Source: Candidatus Saccharicenans subterraneus
GTDB lineage: Bacteria; Acidobacteriota; Aminicenantia; Aminicenantales; Saccharicenantaceae
Assembly: GCA_003426165.1 (NCBI GenBank)
Contig: QUAH01000011.1
Span: 52,619-116,618 of the forward strand
Direction of reading: 5' to 3'
DNA length: 64,000 nucleotides
Part shown: in pieces, positions 51,542 to 60,303 of the stretch
Numbering within the stretch: position 1 is the stretch's first letter
Layout: each line of letters begins with the position of its first letter
Position numbers and translations under genes: made by a program
Notes under the pieces: generated by a model
What the model saw: only the letters and a program-made list of their open reading frames with translations
What the model was told of the DNA's origin: nothing
Database searches by the model: none

Positions 51542-52561
51542 TCAAAATTTCATGAACACCTTCATGACCCTGTCTCCGGATTTTTCCAGGAAACGATAGG
51601 CCCGGGGATAATCATTAAAATTGAAAGTCCGGGACATAAGAGGTCTTAGCTTGATTCTCCCGGTGTTGATCAATTTAATGGCAGCATCATAATCCTCGGC
51701 CTTGTACATCAAGCTGCCTATCAAGCTTAGCTCCCTATCCTGGACCAAGCCGACATCGGTCCTGGGTTTATAATCAAACACGCCAACAACCACGATTCTG
51801 GATCCCTTCCTGGCAACCGAAATGGCCTGATTTATGGTCTTTTCTTCACCCACGCACTCAAAGATAAGGTCCGCTTTACTCGGGCCAAAATGTTTTTCCA
51901 GGTGCTCCGGCAAACTGGTCCTGCCCACGTTGACCGTAAAATCAACTCCACATTCCCTGGCAATCCTTAACCGGATATTGCTGAGGTCGGTGATCATGAC
52001 AGACTTGGCTCCCAGGGATTTGGCCACCTGGGCCGTCAGGTTTCCTATAGTTCCGGCTCCCAGAACCAGGACCTTATTACCCCTTATCCGGCCGGCCCTG
52101 CCGACAGCGTGCACCGCCACGGCTACCGGTTCAACCATGGCCCCTTCTTCGAAACTCATCTTTTTGGGGAGCCTCACCACCAGGTTGCTATCCACTTTCA
52201 GTAATTCCTGGGCTGCCCCCTCCGCCTGGCAGCCTATCACCCTCAGGTTCTCGCAGATATTGTACTCACCCCGTTTGCATAGATAACACCGGCCGCAAAC
52301 CAACTGAGGTCTGACCGTTACCTTATCACCAACTCTTAGTTTTTTGACCTTCCGGCCTAGATCCGCCACCACACCTGAAAATTCGTGCCCCTGAATAATT
52401 GGACACTTGATATAAGGGTGCTTTCCATAATAAGCCTTGATATCAGACCCACAGATACCAACTCTTTTTATCTTTATCAGCACCTCGTTGTCCGCAATCT
52501 CAGGCTTCTTAGCTTCCCTGAAAACGATTTTCTTGGGTTTTTCTAAAATTGCCTGCTTCAT
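51542..52561 (-). CDS. Zinc-dependent alcohol/polyol dehydrogenase (MDR family)
   Basis: The ATG at 52561 has AGGAGG five bases upstream. The 339-residue enzyme has the catalytic zinc site Cys37 and His59-Glu60 (GICGSD, GHEFSG). The structural zinc cysteines are at 89, 92, 95 and 103 (CGRCYLCKRGEYNIC). A Rossmann domain follows with VLVLGAGTIGNL. This type includes sorbitol, galactitol and L-threonine dehydrogenases. With the upstream symporter, PfkB kinase and Fe-ADH it may oxidise a sugar alcohol, but the substrate is inference. Confidence 0.88.
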   Translation of the reverse strand: MKQAILEKPKKIVFREAKKPEIADNEVLIKIKRVGICGSDIKAYYGKHPYIKCPIIQGHEFSGVVADLGRKVKKLRVGDKVTVRPQLVCGRCYLCKRGEYNICENLRVIGCQAEGAAQELLKVDSNLVVRLPKKMSFEEGAMVEPVAVAVHAVGRAGRIRGNKVLVLGAGTIGNLTAQVAKSLGAKSVMITDLSNIRLRIARECGVDFTVNVGRTSLPEHLEKHFGPSKADLIFECVGEEKTINQAISVARKGSRIVVVGVFDYKPRTDVGLVQDRELSLIGSLMYKAEDYDAAIKLINTGRIKLRPLMSRTFNFNDYPRAYRFLEKSGDRVMKVFMKF

Positions 52562-52581
52562 ATATTCCTCCTGTCTTCCCA

Positions 52582-54648
52582 TTAATCGGGTTTAATTTCA
52601 ATCTTAATGGGTTTTATCGATTTCCGTTCGAGCCATACTATCAGGTCGTTCCCGTCTATTCTCCTGATGTTTCCCAGTCTAATTCCGCTGCTCTTATCTT
52701 GCCTCTCTCCATCTATTATGACCTGGGCTTCGGAATCGCCCCAATCTTTAATCACCAGGCAAAGATTGTGCACGGGCTTTTCTGGCCCCGCAGCCAGCGT
52801 TCCCCTGAGTATGTTGGCCCCGGCAGGATTACTCTTCTGAATTAGGTAAGCTCTCTGGGAAATATCATATCCCAGAAACTTATAGCTATCTGAAGACAGG
52901 GTCAGTTCAGGAGCGTTTATCCAGGACCTGGCCAGCTCGGCCAGCTTTTCCGGTCTGTCAGTTGTTGTTCCGTAAATCCAGGCCGCCCAGTATTTCAGGT
53001 CTTCGCCTTTATGAATTGGCGGCCCGCCCCAGGCCAGAGAAAAATGCGAGGCCCTATCCGGCGCCTGGGCATAGCGCCCATCCGAAGGAATCTGAGCTAC
53101 CGGCCAGTGGTTCCACCAGGGAAATGGCGAAACATTTCCACGGACTTCTATGCCAAAAACCCTCATCCGGCAGCCGGGTTCAAAAATCAGAAAGGGCTTA
53201 GCTTTGGATTTGAGATTAACCACCTGAATTACGGGGGCCACGGGCTTTTCCGGGTCCAGCTTGGGCGGTCCCTGGGCCCAGCTATAGACATGGCTCTCTC
53301 CCCTTAAATTGACAAGAGTTATTGCATCCAGATTGACATTATCTTCAGGCCTGGTGCCCGGCTGGCACAAGATTATTGTTTCCTGCGGTCCAAGCGGCTT
53401 TCCAGAGGTATACATAATGACTTTTCTCACCCCCGTCCCGTCCGGATAAAAGGTATAGTATTCATCCACAGCATCGGGCCAGCCAGTTAATTCATCAACC
53501 TGGGAGAATTTTTGACGAACACAGACCGGTATATATCGCCAGTGGACAACCACCCTGGCCCGTGTATTTTCAATTATTCTGACATGGGAATAAAGGCATT
53601 TGGCATCCAGCATATGTTCAAAACAGCCGTCTTCATCGGTAAAAGACTCAGCGCTCTGATCAGCCATCCACTGGCCGTTCTCCATAACCCAGACCGGCGA
53701 ATACCTTGTCCCCCGCCAGAAAACAACCCTGATCGGTGAATTATCAAACTCGACAACCACGTCAGCGTAATCACCCACCCGCCAGAGGGCATCCCACTCC
53801 TCGTAATATTTCAACTTGGTGTAGTAGGCGCCAAAACGCCCCGGCCCCGTTCGTCCTGAAGGCATGACCCGAACCGGAATGTCCGGTTCAGACCCCGGTC
53901 TGGCTGACTCAAAGGACCGAGATACGATGGTGTCATCCAGAGCCTGATTGTAGATTTTTATCTCATCAATTATGCCATCAAAAGAAAACCTGGCCGGGAG
54001 GGTGGCCTGGGGGCGCACCGGGTCAGAGGGTACCACCTTTTCATAGTTCATTCCAATCACCAGGTTGGAATCCCTGGACTGAACAAATTTGCCCAGAACC
54101 TTCTCCTGGTTTACCAGCCTGCCATTAATATAAATCTTCACCCCGTTATTCTGGTCAAAACTGGCAGCGATCTGGCTCCACTTTCTCAGCGGAATCTTCT
54201 CCTCTGAAATTGTCATGTGCCATTGGCCATTGACGGCCAACCCCAAACCCACTTCTCCTCTCGGCCCGATTCCAAAGTAAAAGCCGGCCACTTCGCCTTT
54301 ATGTTGAGCGACTACCGGACACCAGTTCCAGGGATAGGCCGCCGGAGCTACCCAGGCTTCAATGGCAAAGTTCTGATTCAAGGATGGAAAATCACTCGCG
54401 TTCCTGGTAATTAAGGTAGTAAACCCATCGAACCTTATGGCTTTATCAGCCACTCCTTCCACAAGCTTGTAATTTCCGGTTATTTGATCTTCCTTTCTCC
54501 CGACCGCATCGGTGATTCTATTATTATTAACTGCTTCAAGCCTCCACCAGGCAACCAGATTCGTCCGGCCGACTTCTTCTGGCCAGGTAAGCAGCCCACC
54601 ACCAAGGAATACCAGCACCAGGAGAAGAACAACCACCAGTTTTTTCAT
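52582..54648 (-). CDS. LamG-like protein B, paralog of protein A, exported
   Basis: The start is ATG 54648 (MKKLVVVLLL) with GGAGG six bases upstream; a longer frame from 54708 is not supported. The ~688-residue protein has a signal peptide (about 1-22). A LamG jelly-roll domain (about 25-240) is followed by the same unrecognised region as protein A: GAYYTKLKYYEEWDALW, VFWRGTRYSPVWVMEN, CFEHMLDAKC, ARVVVHWRYIPV, NHWPVAQIPSDGRY. It lies within the symporter-kinase-dehydrogenase run. The stop is 20 bases before the Zn-ADH start codon. Function unknown. Confidence 0.7.
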   Translation of the reverse strand: MKKLVVVLLLVLVFLGGGLLTWPEEVGRTNLVAWWRLEAVNNNRITDAVGRKEDQITGNYKLVEGVADKAIRFDGFTTLITRNASDFPSLNQNFAIEAWVAPAAYPWNWCPVVAQHKGEVAGFYFGIGPRGEVGLGLAVNGQWHMTISEEKIPLRKWSQIAASFDQNNGVKIYINGRLVNQEKVLGKFVQSRDSNLVIGMNYEKVVPSDPVRPQATLPARFSFDGIIDEIKIYNQALDDTIVSRSFESARPGSEPDIPVRVMPSGRTGPGRFGAYYTKLKYYEEWDALWRVGDYADVVVEFDNSPIRVVFWRGTRYSPVWVMENGQWMADQSAESFTDEDGCFEHMLDAKCLYSHVRIIENTRARVVVHWRYIPVCVRQKFSQVDELTGWPDAVDEYYTFYPDGTGVRKVIMYTSGKPLGPQETIILCQPGTRPEDNVNLDAITLVNLRGESHVYSWAQGPPKLDPEKPVAPVIQVVNLKSKAKPFLIFEPGCRMRVFGIEVRGNVSPFPWWNHWPVAQIPSDGRYAQAPDRASHFSLAWGGPPIHKGEDLKYWAAWIYGTTTDRPEKLAELARSWINAPELTLSSDSYKFLGYDISQRAYLIQKSNPAGANILRGTLAAGPEKPVHNLCLVIKDWGDSEAQVIIDGERQDKSSGIRLGNIRRIDGNDLIVWLERKSIKPIKIEIKPD

Positions 54649-54708
54649 TTGCCACCTCCAGCCAAAATATTTATTCGCATATAAAGTCGCAACAAATTCG
54701 CAAGCCAA

Positions 54709-55866
54709 TCAGTAGCACTGGCAAAGAAGTTTCTCAACCTCTCTCAGTGATACGACATAAGGATGATTCTTATAGTCAGGCAACACCAGCGAGGCCCTGG
54801 CCAGTTCCGGCAATTCTGATTCGATAACCCCAAGTTCTCTTAATGACTTCTTAATACCGAGGTTCTCAATGAATCTTTCCAGCTCATCGCCCAGCAGGCG
54901 GGCAGCTTTTGTATCAGGCGAGGATTCCAGAGAAGGATTCATGATTCTGGCAATACAGGCAAATTTCCTGACGGCATATTTATAGGTATATCTCATTATT
55001 GCCGGGTAAACTGCGGCCAGGGCCTGCCCGTGAGCAATTTGAGGATACATGCCGCTCATGGCCATGGCTATGCCGTGGGGCAGCGTTACCGCTGAATTGG
55101 CAATTGACAACCCGGCCAGGGTATCAGCCCAGGCCATCTTTTCCCGAAACTCAAGGTTTGAAGTCCTCCTGACGGCTCTGGGAAGATAATGCACTATCAA
55201 CCTGAGGCACTCCAGGGCCAGGATTTCTATATAGGGAGAGCATTTAGGAGTAATGTAGCTTTCAAAAGCATGGCAGAAAGCATCAAATCCGGTCAGGGCC
55301 GTCATATAAGGAGGCAGAGTTAACATTAGTTCCGGGTCTACCACCGCTACCCTGGGAAAGAGTCTTGGGTTGAAAAGAGCCGATTTATTCCGCTCCATCG
55401 AGTTGGTTACCACCGCCACCTGGGTAACATGAGAACCGGTTCCGGAAGTGGTGGGAATGGCAACGATGGGAAGCGTCCTGTCTGTGGGTTGGGTCTTCCT
55501 GAAAAACAGATAGTCCCAGCAGGTCCCCTCGTGACTGGCTTCAACGGCAATAGCCTTGGCAGTATCAATACTCGAACCGCCTCCAAACCCGATGACAAAC
55601 TCGGCTCCGCACTCGCGGGCCAGTCTGGCCCCAGAAGAAACCACCTCTACCGTGGGATTGGGAATAACCCCATCGAAATGCTCCACCTTTATCTGGCTCT
55701 TCTTCAGGACCGATTTTATCGCTTTCAGAGCCGGTTCTATTTCTGGAAAAGATGGTACCGTAACCAGCAAACAGCTGCGGCCGAATTTGCCAGATACTTC
55801 CCCGACCTCTTTCAGCCGCCCTGCCCCGAACAAGATATCCGTCGGCTGCAGATAATTGAAAACCAT
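54709..55866 (-). CDS. Iron-containing alcohol dehydrogenase
   Basis: The ATG at 55866 has GGAGG upstream; a GTG at 55881 is an alternative. The 385-residue protein has the NAD(P)-binding GFGGGSSIDTAKAIA and metal-binding DAFCHAFESY, LPHGIAMAMSG and IAHGQALA. The family (lactaldehyde reductase, butanol dehydrogenase, 1,3-propanediol dehydrogenase) reduces aldehydes or oxidises alcohols. It follows the PfkB kinase by 69 bases in the same direction. The pairing of a Fe-ADH with a Zn-ADH suggests redox conversion of a polyol or sugar. Confidence 0.9.
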   Translation of the reverse strand: MVFNYLQPTDILFGAGRLKEVGEVSGKFGRSCLLVTVPSFPEIEPALKAIKSVLKKSQIKVEHFDGVIPNPTVEVVSSGARLARECGAEFVIGFGGGSSIDTAKAIAVEASHEGTCWDYLFFRKTQPTDRTLPIVAIPTTSGTGSHVTQVAVVTNSMERNKSALFNPRLFPRVAVVDPELMLTLPPYMTALTGFDAFCHAFESYITPKCSPYIEILALECLRLIVHYLPRAVRRTSNLEFREKMAWADTLAGLSIANSAVTLPHGIAMAMSGMYPQIAHGQALAAVYPAIMRYTYKYAVRKFACIARIMNPSLESSPDTKAARLLGDELERFIENLGIKKSLRELGVIESELPELARASLVLPDYKNHPYVVSLREVEKLLCQCY

Positions 55867-55935
55867 GATGACTACCTCCACAAGAAGATTTCTATAGCCA
55901 CCATCCAGTTCTGGCTGGATTAGCTTTTAATCCAT

Positions 55936-56835
55936 TCAACATACCGGCCTCGCCAGGTCAGCAATGTTGACCCAGGCTCCCTTTTTGGTACAGACAAAAC
56001 TGGCCAGTTGATTGGCCAGCTTGCTGATTTCATCAAGGTCCTCATTTCTTAAAAGTCCGCAAACCAGGGCAGCCGTAAAAGCATCGCCGGCTCCAACCGT
56101 GTCAACAGCATTGACCAGGTATCCGGGATGACCTGACTCTCTATCTTTGCTTACGATCAAACTGCCTTCGCTGCCGCGCGTTAGCGCTACATACTGGAGT
56201 GAAAACTTATCAAGCAAAGCTCTGATCAACTCGGTCTCGTTACCCTTTAATGAATACAGACCCGATAAAATCTTCAATTCATCAGAATTCAGTTTTAAGA
56301 CATCGGCCCTTCTCAAGGATGAGTCGATAATCTGGAGGTCATAAAAAGGAGACCTGAGGTTGAGGTCCAGAACCTTCAAACAGTCAGGCCCTACCATATC
56401 CAGCAAGTTCTTTATGGTGTTTCTGCTCTTCTCGTTCCTCTGGGCTAACGTGCCAAAGCAAACAGCCCTGGCAGCCTGAGCCAGAGACGGGAATGATTCA
56501 TTCTCTTCCAAAAAATCCCAGGCCGAAGTTGCCTCGATTTCGAATCTTGGAACTCCCTTTTCATCCAGCTCAACCCTGACCTTGCCAGTTGGATGTATTA
56601 AATCTTTTTGAATAAAGTCCGTAATCAGACCTGCAGATTGGCAGGCCGATATGGCCTGGCGGCCCAGAGAATCCTGGCCAACCCGGCTCATCAGGACAGC
56701 CTTTTCTCCCAGTTTGTTTGCATAATAAACAAAATTGGCCGGGGCCCCTCCAATCCTCTTATCATCGGGGAATATATCCCATAGAATTTCGCCGATGGCC
56801 ACCACGGTAACTGGTCCTTTTTCCTTGGTTTTCAT
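55936..56835 (-). CDS. PfkB-family carbohydrate kinase (fructokinase-like)
   Basis: This 299-residue kinase has the N-terminal sugar-binding GEILWDIFPDDKRIGGAPANF (15-35), where GG-x-PANF is typical of fructokinases. The ATP/catalytic motif is DTVGAGDAF (245-253, Asp251). It would phosphorylate a ketose, most likely fructose. The gene is 12 bases from the symporter stop codon, so the two are coupled. That supports sugar import followed by phosphorylation. Confidence 0.88.
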   Translation of the reverse strand: MKTKEKGPVTVVAIGEILWDIFPDDKRIGGAPANFVYYANKLGEKAVLMSRVGQDSLGRQAISACQSAGLITDFIQKDLIHPTGKVRVELDEKGVPRFEIEATSAWDFLEENESFPSLAQAARAVCFGTLAQRNEKSRNTIKNLLDMVGPDCLKVLDLNLRSPFYDLQIIDSSLRRADVLKLNSDELKILSGLYSLKGNETELIRALLDKFSLQYVALTRGSEGSLIVSKDRESGHPGYLVNAVDTVGAGDAFTAALVCGLLRNEDLDEISKLANQLASFVCTKKGAWVNIADLARPVC

Positions 56836-56847
56836 GAGCCTTTATTT

Positions 56848-58473
56848 CTATCTAAAAATAAAATAAAGAATTACCATAAACGCGAACAGCAGCCCGGCCA
56901 GTAACCTTGGGTCTGACAGGCCCTGTACCGGCTTTCCTGCCAGTATTTGCTTCGGGTTTTTCCAGGTCAATCCTTCAATCTTTCCTATTTCTGGTTTGGG
57001 CGTCAGAAGACTGACTGTAAAGAAGATGAGGCTACAGATAACAAACATCCACCAGGCTTGCATCATAAAGTGAATACCCAATTTGTTAGTGATGATCTTC
57101 TCGGTTCCGAACACTGGCAGGTCCAGGATAAAGACCACAATACCCATCATGAAACCAAAAATCAGCGTGATCAGAGCTGCCTGCTTTGTTCCCCTTTTCC
57201 AGAGAACACCCCACAGGAAAACAGTGGTGATCGGTGGTGCCAGCTCGGAAGCAATGGCATTTATTGCTTCAAAAATGCTGGAATATCTTCCTCCCTGTGT
57301 TGACCAGGCTATGGCCAGAATCATGATAACTACGGCACTCACCCGGCCAATGTTTACCTGTTGCCTATCAGATAATTCCGGCCTGATGTTCTTGGCAATG
57401 TCAATGGCCACCAGAGTGGCCGCGCTGTTAAGGGCAGCGGAAATGGTACTCATCAGAGCGGCCATCAGGGCTGCGGCAATTACTCCCCTGATGCCAATCG
57501 GAATCAGTTTCAATATCAAGACAGGAAGGGTCTCATTAGCATTGCTTCCGATTACATCCTTAAAAAGAACATAGCCAAGCACGCCGGGCAGGACCATGAT
57601 AAAGACCGGGGTTATTTTCAAAAGCCCGGCAAAAAGGGGCCCCCTCTGGGCATCGCTTTCGGTCCTGGCACCCAGCACTCTCTGTACTATGGTTTGGTCA
57701 GTGCACCAGTACCAGATTCCCAGGACGGGGTATCCCAAGAAAACCGCATACCAGTTCAAGCCCACCCGGCTGTTGGTATGAAGCATACTCAACTGCTCAG
57801 GCCTTATCGCTTCCCGGAGCTGGGCCAGACTGGTAATTCCATGAGCAGGCAAAGCCAGAATACAGAAAACCGTAACAACAATTGCCCCCAGTATCAGAAT
57901 GACGGTCTGAATCGATTCTGTGACCACCACGGCTTTCAAACCACCCAGGACTGTATATATCGCGGTGATTATGGAAATTATCAGAATGGATATGATGACG
58001 TTAATTCCGAAAAACGTCTTAAAAACAATCGCCCCGGCATAAATACTCATCCCGATGTGAATAAACAGGGCGGCCATGATAGCCATGATAGCCACGATCA
58101 TTCTTGCTCCACGGCTATACCTCTTCTCGAGAAATTCCGGAAGCGTTGAAATTCTTGTCTTAAAATAGAACGGAGCGAAGACCAGGGCCAGGATTATCAA
58201 ACAGAAAGTGGCCATCCACTCAAAATTTCCCCAGACCAGTCCCTCGTTATAACCAGAAGCCGCCAGGCCGACCAGATGGATGGTAGAAATATTTGCGGAA
58301 AAAAGAGCGGCTCCCACCATAAACCAGGGAAGAGATTTCCCGGCCAGGAAATATTGCTGGCTTGACAACTTGACTTTGCGTACTGAAAGTAACCCCAACG
58401 CCAATACCGCGACAATATAAATAACAATGACCACCAGGTCCAAGATCGGGATCATCATTCCATTGTTACCCAT
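56848..58473 (-). CDS. Sodium/solute symporter (SSS family, sugar type)
   Basis: This 541-residue protein has about 13-14 hydrophobic segments. FLAGKSLPWFMVGAALFSANIST (about 42-64) is the conserved N-terminal SSS block, and PEFLEKRYSRGARM is the second. The SGLT-like features (FEW, WYWCTDQTIVQR) point to sugar or inositol transport driven by Na+. It leads the operon with the fructokinase-like gene. AAGGA precedes the ATG. Exact substrate unknown. Confidence 0.9.
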   Translation of the reverse strand: MGNNGMMIPILDLVVIVIYIVAVLALGLLSVRKVKLSSQQYFLAGKSLPWFMVGAALFSANISTIHLVGLAASGYNEGLVWGNFEWMATFCLIILALVFAPFYFKTRISTLPEFLEKRYSRGARMIVAIMAIMAALFIHIGMSIYAGAIVFKTFFGINVIISILIISIITAIYTVLGGLKAVVVTESIQTVILILGAIVVTVFCILALPAHGITSLAQLREAIRPEQLSMLHTNSRVGLNWYAVFLGYPVLGIWYWCTDQTIVQRVLGARTESDAQRGPLFAGLLKITPVFIMVLPGVLGYVLFKDVIGSNANETLPVLILKLIPIGIRGVIAAALMAALMSTISAALNSAATLVAIDIAKNIRPELSDRQQVNIGRVSAVVIMILAIAWSTQGGRYSSIFEAINAIASELAPPITTVFLWGVLWKRGTKQAALITLIFGFMMGIVVFILDLPVFGTEKIITNKLGIHFMMQAWWMFVICSLIFFTVSLLTPKPEIGKIEGLTWKNPKQILAGKPVQGLSDPRLLAGLLFAFMVILYFIFR

Positions 58474-58808
58474 GTTTATTATTCCTTGATCTAAATTTAT
58501 CCTTTAAAATCAATTAAGCCCGATACCTTCACTGACCAAAAGGAATAATCCATCATGTCGACCATAAAACAAAGCAAATCCCGTGGTATAAATTGAAGTT
58601 CTTGATGAATTAAGAATTGAAAAAATATCCCCGTCATCCTCTAGGATAATCTTGGAGTTAAGCCAACCAGAGAAGTTTATTTTGTCTTTGTTTCTTAAAT
58701 TAAATAAATTTCCTATCAAGAACTTGACCTCGAAGTTAAACTTATCCGAACATTATTTTGTTTGATTGAAAGAAGGGAGCTCTGGATTTGGTTTCATAAT
58801 AATTTCAA
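58474..58808. other. Intergenic region between ROK repressor gene and symporter gene
   Basis: About 335 AT-rich bases. It should contain the promoter and operator of the symporter operon, but no convincing -35/-10 pair stands out. A 69-codon TTG-started frame (58510-58719, minus) has no recognisable product. Confidence 0.35.
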
Positions 58809-60047
58809 TCAACTCTTCTGTTTTTGTAGGAAACACTCCAGCTCAAGGTTAAGCAGCTTATTCATGACCAGGGACACTGCTCCCATGGCTGCGGCTTTCA
58901 GCCCAAACGTGGCCGGGAGCAGCGGAACCCCTCGCGAACTGCGGTTTAGGGCCCTGGCATTTATCGTCTTGCGTATATTATCGAACAGGATCTCTCCTGC
59001 CTGTATTACTCCTCCACCCATTACTACAGCTTCCGGGTTAAAAAGGTTGATCAGAGCCGAAATGCCAAGTCCTATGTATTCCGCAGCCCGGCTGAAGACA
59101 TTCCAGGCCAGAGCATCGCCTTTCTTGGCCGCGTTGGCTACCATCTCGGCAGTCACCTTGTTAAGGTCTCCCCCGCACATTTCCATCAGAACGCTCTGGG
59201 TCCCCTTTTTCAACTCATCGCGCGCAGCCCGGGCAATACCCTGCCCAGAAGCCAGGGCTTCCAGGCAGCCAAAATTCCCGCAATCGCACTGGGTCTGGCT
59301 ATCTTTTTCAACCGTGATATGCCCGAATTCTCCGGCCATGCCCACCGATCCGAGTAAAGGCTGCCCGTCGAGGATGATCCCGGCACCTATGCCGTATCCA
59401 ACGTTGATAAAAACAAAATTTTTATATTGTTTTCCCACTCCGTAGCAGAGTTCTCCAAGTGCCATGACCCGCGTCACGTTGTCGAAATAGATGGGCACTG
59501 AAAATTTCTGGCTTAAGTTACCCACTATATCAACATCATGCCAGTGAAAATTGGGCGAAAACTCAACTATATTCCGGCTTTTATTGATCAATCCGGCCAC
59601 GGCCATGCCTATCCCGCATAGTCTCTTTTTTCTTTCAGCGGTTTGCCGGCTAAGCTTCTCAATGATTTCCGAGGTCTGCTCCATGATGCTGTAGAAGCCT
59701 TCTTCCAACCTCGTGGGCTGCTTTTCTTCGTGGATGATACTGGCGTTCAGGTCGGCTAAGACCCCATAGATATTGGTGGTACCCAAATCTATTCCTATTA
59801 TGTAATTATCCGAAGCGGCTATCCTTAATAATTTCGGACGTCGGCCGCCGGTGGACTGGCCAATGCCAACTTCCTCAACCAACCTCTCATCTATAAAACC
59901 GTCCACAATCCTTGATACGGTTGGGGCACTTATTCCACTTATCTTAGTTACCTCTGCCCGAGATATTGTCTTACTGTTGTATATCAGATTTAGAACTTTT
60001 CTCTTGTTAACCCGGAGAATGTATTTCGAGTTGCCAACAGGGATCAT
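58809..60047 (-). CDS. ROK family transcriptional repressor (NagC/XylR type)
   Basis: This 412-residue protein has an N-terminal winged HTH (about 17-75: KVLNLIYNSKTISRAEVTK, then ISAPTVSRIVDGFIDE) and a ROK sugar-binding domain. The domain starts IIGIDLGTTNIYG (about 88) and has the intact zinc motif CDCGNFGCLE (about 253). It probably binds a sugar or sugar phosphate and releases DNA. It lies between TonB receptor 2 and the symporter operon, so both are candidate targets. It may also control itself through a small inverted repeat upstream. Confidence 0.88.
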   Translation of the reverse strand: MIPVGNSKYILRVNKRKVLNLIYNSKTISRAEVTKISGISAPTVSRIVDGFIDERLVEEVGIGQSTGGRRPKLLRIAASDNYIIGIDLGTTNIYGVLADLNASIIHEEKQPTRLEEGFYSIMEQTSEIIEKLSRQTAERKKRLCGIGMAVAGLINKSRNIVEFSPNFHWHDVDIVGNLSQKFSVPIYFDNVTRVMALGELCYGVGKQYKNFVFINVGYGIGAGIILDGQPLLGSVGMAGEFGHITVEKDSQTQCDCGNFGCLEALASGQGIARAARDELKKGTQSVLMEMCGGDLNKVTAEMVANAAKKGDALAWNVFSRAAEYIGLGISALINLFNPEAVVMGGGVIQAGEILFDNIRKTINARALNRSSRGVPLLPATFGLKAAAMGAVSLVMNKLLNLELECFLQKQKS

Positions 60048-60094
60048 CTACCATTCCTTTCCTTGCCCGATTACCAAACAGCTTTTACCTCTGG

Positions 60095-60157
60095 AGTAGG
60101 TTTTCCTACTACGCCAGGCCAAATTCATTAAGTATAATAGAGTCTGGTTCCTGTCAA
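60095..60157 (-). promoter_or_regulatory. Promoter and inverted repeat upstream of the ROK repressor
   Basis: On the minus strand a consensus TTGACA (60152-60157) is followed after 15 bases by TATACT (60131-60136). Downstream, AGTAGG-AAAA-CCTACT (60095-60110) is a perfect 6-bp inverted repeat about 50 bases before the start codon. This is a candidate self-repression site. Confidence 0.42.
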
Positions 60158-60252
60158 GGGATCCAAGAATTGCTCTCGGCACCGGGGTTAATGAACTCAA
60201 CATAACAGCTCTTTTCAGCTTTTGAATCAGCGATCAGCCTCGTTCAGGGAAC

Positions 60253-60282
60253 AAGGGGGAGGAGCGTACGCTCCTCCCCCTT
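60253..60282 (-). terminator. Strong palindrome, terminator of TonB receptor 2
   Basis: A 30-bp perfect palindrome (14- to 15-bp arms rich in G/C, centre at the TA of GCGTACGC) lies 22 bases past the receptor stop codon. On the minus strand it is followed by TTGTTCCC, a short T-run only. It probably stops transcription or protects the mRNA end. Confidence 0.65.
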
Positions 60283-60303
60283 CCCCAATCAATTCCCGGC
60301 CGC

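Noticed and set aside
58510..58719. 69-codon minus-strand frame between the ROK repressor and symporter genes
   Set aside because: TTG start, no ribosome site of note, AT-rich, no recognised domain. Could be a relic, but not supported as a gene.
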